64,000 nucleotides of DNA from contig CACYHU010000001.1 in NCBI GenBank assembly GCA_902774215.1, forward strand, positions 1 through 64,000. Direction: 5' to 3'. This document shows, one piece after another, positions 62,967-64,000 of this stretch. Made by a program: the position numbers and the translations under genes. Under the pieces are notes generated by a model. That model ran no database searches and had not been told where the DNA came from. It saw only the letters and a program-made list of their open reading frames with translations. Position 1 is the stretch's first letter; every line of letters starts with the position of its first letter. The stretch is from an uncultured Chloroflexota bacterium (GTDB lineage Bacteria > Chloroflexota > Anaerolineae > Anaerolineales > Anaerolineaceae).

Positions 62967-64000
62967 ATGAAACAGGAAAAGAACGTACCAACACAATTGC
63001 CGGAACGGGTAAATGACCTGGATCTTAGTTTTGATCCGGAAAAGGGAAAGAAAAAGCGGCCCCGGAAAAATGGCTGTTTAAAGATTTTGATCGTTTGTTT
63101 GATCTTATGCATAGTTCTGTTATTGCTGCTTGCTTTGTTTTATGGCTACTTTTTGCGTAAATTACCTGATGTTTCAGACTTGCGGTCAAAAGCTTCACAA
63201 TTTGAAACGCTCAGAATTATGGACCGGCAGGAAAACCTGCTTTATGAGGTTGTACCGCCTGAAGCCGGAAGACGTGATTATGTAACATTAGATGAGATAT
63301 CACCTTATGTCCTTGCGGCAGTCATAGCAGCAGAAGACGAGGAATATTACAATCATCCGGGTTTTGACCTGCGTGCGATCATCCGTGCTGTTTTTCAAAA
63401 TGCGGAGTCCGGAACCACTGTTTCCGGTGCTTCAACGATCACCCAGCAGCTTACCCGTAATTTGCTGATGAGCCAAAGTGAGCGAAATGAAAAAACAATC
63501 GAACGCAAAATCAGGGAGATCATCCTCTCTGTTGAAATTACCAGAAGATATTCGAAAGACGAGATACTTGAAATTTATCTGAATGAGAATTACTATGGAA
63601 ATCATGCGTACGGCATAGAAGCTGCCGCACAGACCTACTTCAGAAAATCAGCAAAAAATCTCGATTTTGCACAGGCTTCGTTTTTAGCCGGTTTGCCGCA
63701 GGCTCCCGGGTATTATGACATTTTTAACAACAGGGAGGCTGTGCTCAGCAGACTGAAAACAGTGCTTTTATTAGCTTATGCTGCCAGTGCCGATAAAGGA
63801 TGTATTCCTGTCCGGGATGGAAGTGCCTGTGTCCGGATTGATCCGCTTATGGTATCAGATGCGATCCGTGAAATTGAAAATTATACTTTTGTTACAAGTG
63901 ATTTTAGCATCAGGTATCCTCATTGGGTGAATTATGTTTATAAAATACTGGAGTCTCAATATGGTGCTGACGCGCTTTATCGTTCCGGATATACTGTCTA
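62967..64000 (+). CDS. Class A penicillin-binding protein, 5' part (runs off right edge)
   Basis: This is a bifunctional peptidoglycan synthase; only the first 344 residues are in view. A basic cytoplasmic tail precedes a membrane helix (about 38-62). The GT51 transglycosylase domain is complete in its motifs: catalytic EDEEYYNHPGFD (Glu123), GASTITQQLTRNLL, RKIREIILSVEITRRYSKDEILEIYLN and AGLPQAPGYYD. The transpeptidase domain would follow past the edge. The start has AGAGGAT upstream; a TATAAT at 62942-62947 is a possible -10 box. The 296 bases before it hold no supported gene. Confidence 0.93.
   Translation, partial: MKQEKNVPTQLPERVNDLDLSFDPEKGKKKRPRKNGCLKILIVCLILCIVLLLLLALFYGYFLRKLPDVSDLRSKASQFETLRIMDRQENLLYEVVPPEAGRRDYVTLDEISPYVLAAVIAAEDEEYYNHPGFDLRAIIRAVFQNAESGTTVSGASTITQQLTRNLLMSQSERNEKTIERKIREIILSVEITRRYSKDEILEIYLNENYYGNHAYGIEAAAQTYFRKSAKNLDFAQASFLAGLPQAPGYYDIFNNREAVLSRLKTVLLLAYAASADKGCIPVRDGSACVRIDPLMVSDAIREIENYTFVTSDFSIRYPHWVNYVYKILESQYGADALYRSGYTV

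Overview
The window is bacterial chromosome with dense, mostly operonic coding. It contains no rRNA, tRNA, CRISPR array, prophage or transposase gene that I could recognise. The gene set suggests a low-to-moderate GC, monoderm-like anaerobe, most likely an Anaerolineaceae-type member of the Chloroflexota. The reasons are Thr/Pro-rich linkers in a secreted PpiC foldase, an rpsF-rpsR pair without ssb, a DUF1385/ComEA/YqeY/PgpH/YbeY/DgkA operon, ribonuclease Y, c-di-AMP receptor proteins, a SigI/RsgI pair, a GH120 beta-xylosidase and several GT-C-like membrane proteins. The taxonomic call is inference from gene content; no marker was compared with a database.

Region by region. 1-303 is the start of an unknown gene running off the left edge. 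0.5-6.8 kb holds a GltD-like oxidoreductase, the sigI-rsgI pair, a secreted SH3 protein with a 57-bp coding repeat, a cluster of REP-like palindromes and two small envelope proteins. 7-16 kb holds a CPBP protease, a HAD protein and a ParB-HAD fusion on either side of a dispersed repeat, an intracellular GH120 beta-xylosidase, an O-antigen ligase-like protein, rfbA, and a run of small membrane proteins around a degenerate PfkB-like protein. 16-22 kb is a minus-strand block: a FucI-like protein, a PP2C-like membrane sensor, rny and recX. 23.7-28.6 kb is a plus-strand housekeeping operon, followed by rpsF-rpsR and a PpiC foldase.

31-43 kb is one long minus-strand branched-chain amino acid cluster, ilvB-ilvN-ilvC-ilvD-leuA-leuC-leuD-leuB-(DUF815 ATPase)-ilvE. 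It has a plausible promoter upstream of ilvB and a hairpin terminator after ilvE. It lacks only ilvA for a full pathway from threonine. 43.5-51 kb carries an MgtC-like protein, a LysR regulator with an MFS transporter, ligA, a purine nucleoside phosphorylase and a membrane protein.

51.4-55.3 kb is the most distinctive region. A free-standing structured RNA, probably 6S RNA, has its own promoter and U-run. It is followed by an MrfA/MrfB-like (YprA/YprB-like) DNA-repair pair whose helicase carries an embedded HNH endonuclease motif. 55.4-64 kb has an FHA protein with a repeat-rich linker, a third copy of the dispersed repeat, an amidase with a substituted catalytic Glu, a DUF6311 membrane protein, a DUF4013 protein, two adjacent c-di-AMP receptor (DarA/PII-like) genes, one with an exact 60-bp duplication of its ribosome-binding site and start, and the 5' part of a class A penicillin-binding protein.

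A structured repeat of about 180 bp occurs three times (8272-8452, 28621-28800, 57065-57245 inverted) and is not explained by any gene.
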